A DNA stretch of 64,000 nucleotides from Dioscorea cayenensis subsp. rotundata (taxonomy: Eukaryota; Streptophyta; Magnoliopsida; Dioscoreales; Dioscoreaceae): contig NC_052472.1 in the NCBI RefSeq assembly GCF_009730915.1, forward strand, positions 17,452,382-17,516,381, read 5' to 3'. Position 1 is the stretch's first letter. Each line of letters begins with the position of its first letter. Shown here piece by piece: positions 63,247 through 64,000 of the stretch. The position numbers and the translations under genes were made by a program. The notes under the pieces were generated by a model, which ran no database searches, was not told the DNA's origin, and was given only the letters and a program-made list of their open reading frames with translations.

Positions 63247-64000
63247 CCAAACATCTACAAATTAGCATTCCATTAGTGGAGGGCAATCATTCAACAAGCA
63301 AGACATGATGAGAGACATAAAAGCATAAAAACCCCCTTCTCAATTATATTGTAGGTGAATCACTGAGGAAACCGTAGGAAAGTTTCCATTTACACCGCCA
63401 AGGTGAGCTTGATGGCTATGATCTCCTAACCCCTTGAATATGGGTCCAAATCTCCTCTAGATTCACCCTTTGAGTTATAGAATTCATCATCTCCTTCCCC
63501 TTGCTTCGCCTCTAAGAAAAGAGTGAAAGAAAAACTAAATTATGCACTAAAAATCCTCATCAAATCTATTTATATTTGGCTACTTATGGGCATAAGGATG
63601 GGTCATAAGGAACCTAGGAAAGATGGTCGTGAGCCTTACGGTATCACTTACAGCCTTAAGTCCCATTCGTAAAGTCTTCTATTTGTATTACGGTCCATCT
63701 TTTGGCCATAAGAGCTAGACTATAAGCTTAACTGTAATGCTCCTTGCGATCTCCCTTACAGGCGCAAGTTCTAGTCGTAAGCTCCTCTGGATGGTCCTTA
63801 TGGGCGTAAGTCCTACTCGTAAGGTCTTGTAATTTGGCTTTGAAGTAATTTTTATGGGTATAAGTATTCCTGTAAGGTTCTCTGGAAAGTGCTTACCATC
63901 GTAAGTCAAGCTGTAAGCTTCCCGTAAGCCACCCAGTTTGCCATGTCCTTGTTCAACGAATACCGAGGGAGCTCTAACTTTTTCATTTAAGGTCTAGAAT
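63247..64000 (-). mobile_element. LTR fragment, CGTAAG family, running off the window
   Basis: Matches 57511-58090 in the same orientation (both begin CCAAACATCTACAAATTAGC), including the leader side, a TATA-type region near 63570 and CGTAAG/CTTAYGG words from 63590 on. Possibly the U3 half of the 5' LTR whose U5 half is 59313-59952. Confidence 0.6.

Overview
The window is plant nuclear DNA: intron-rich genes with GT-AG introns, AT-rich intergenic sequence, (AT)n and (ATT)n microsatellites and dense transposable elements. The glycine-rich proteins with Ser-Gly-Tyr-Gly repeats resemble those familiar from monocots, so a monocot is my best guess; the species is not identifiable from what I can see.

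Cellular genes, left to right. (1) 1-2185, minus: SKU5-similar (SKS) cell-wall multicopper-oxidase-like gene, 5' part only, with a one-base frameshift in exon 5. (2) 4137-9375, minus: complete six-exon Rab GTPase of the RABC/Rab18 class, 211 aa, ending in a CCS prenylation motif. (3) 22597-28129, plus: complete 13-coding-exon kelch-repeat protein, 519 aa, related to the kelch part of ACBP4/5 but with no acyl-CoA-binding domain. (4-6) 32419-33045, 35891-36487 and 50285-50896, plus: three secreted glycine-rich proteins (GRPs) with related promoters. GRP2 and GRP3 lie in two copies of an old segmental duplication.

Between Rab and kelch (10.7-20.9 kb) is a nested transposon complex. A small tRNA-iMet-primed LTR element has its 3' LTR split by a Mutator-like element. 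That element holds a solo LTR and a hAT element and encloses GC-rich, gene-like DNA, as a Pack-MULE would. A PIF/Harbinger element with transposase and Myb-like remnants sits in the right target duplication of the Mutator-like element, and itself carries a Tourist-like element. To its right lies a tandem duplication whose unit carries a captured CDC48/p97 AAA-ATPase fragment, then a second solo LTR of the first family.

37.8-45.3 kb holds two GC-rich hAT elements and a second, decayed PIF/Harbinger element. 51.9-55.2 kb holds a solo LTR and a 1.5 kb hAT element. From 55.7 kb to the window end there is a mosaic of Ty3-gypsy (Athila/Tat-like) LTRs, one gag remnant and a degenerate primer binding site, with two LTR families marked by reiterated short motifs (CGTAAG or CTGTAG).

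I found no operon, CRISPR array, phage or defence system and no convincing new biological system. What stands out is the readable nesting history, the captured gene fragments and the GRP duplication. Exon joins were chosen by reading frame, GT-AG sites and family similarity recalled from general knowledge; no alignment or database search was run.
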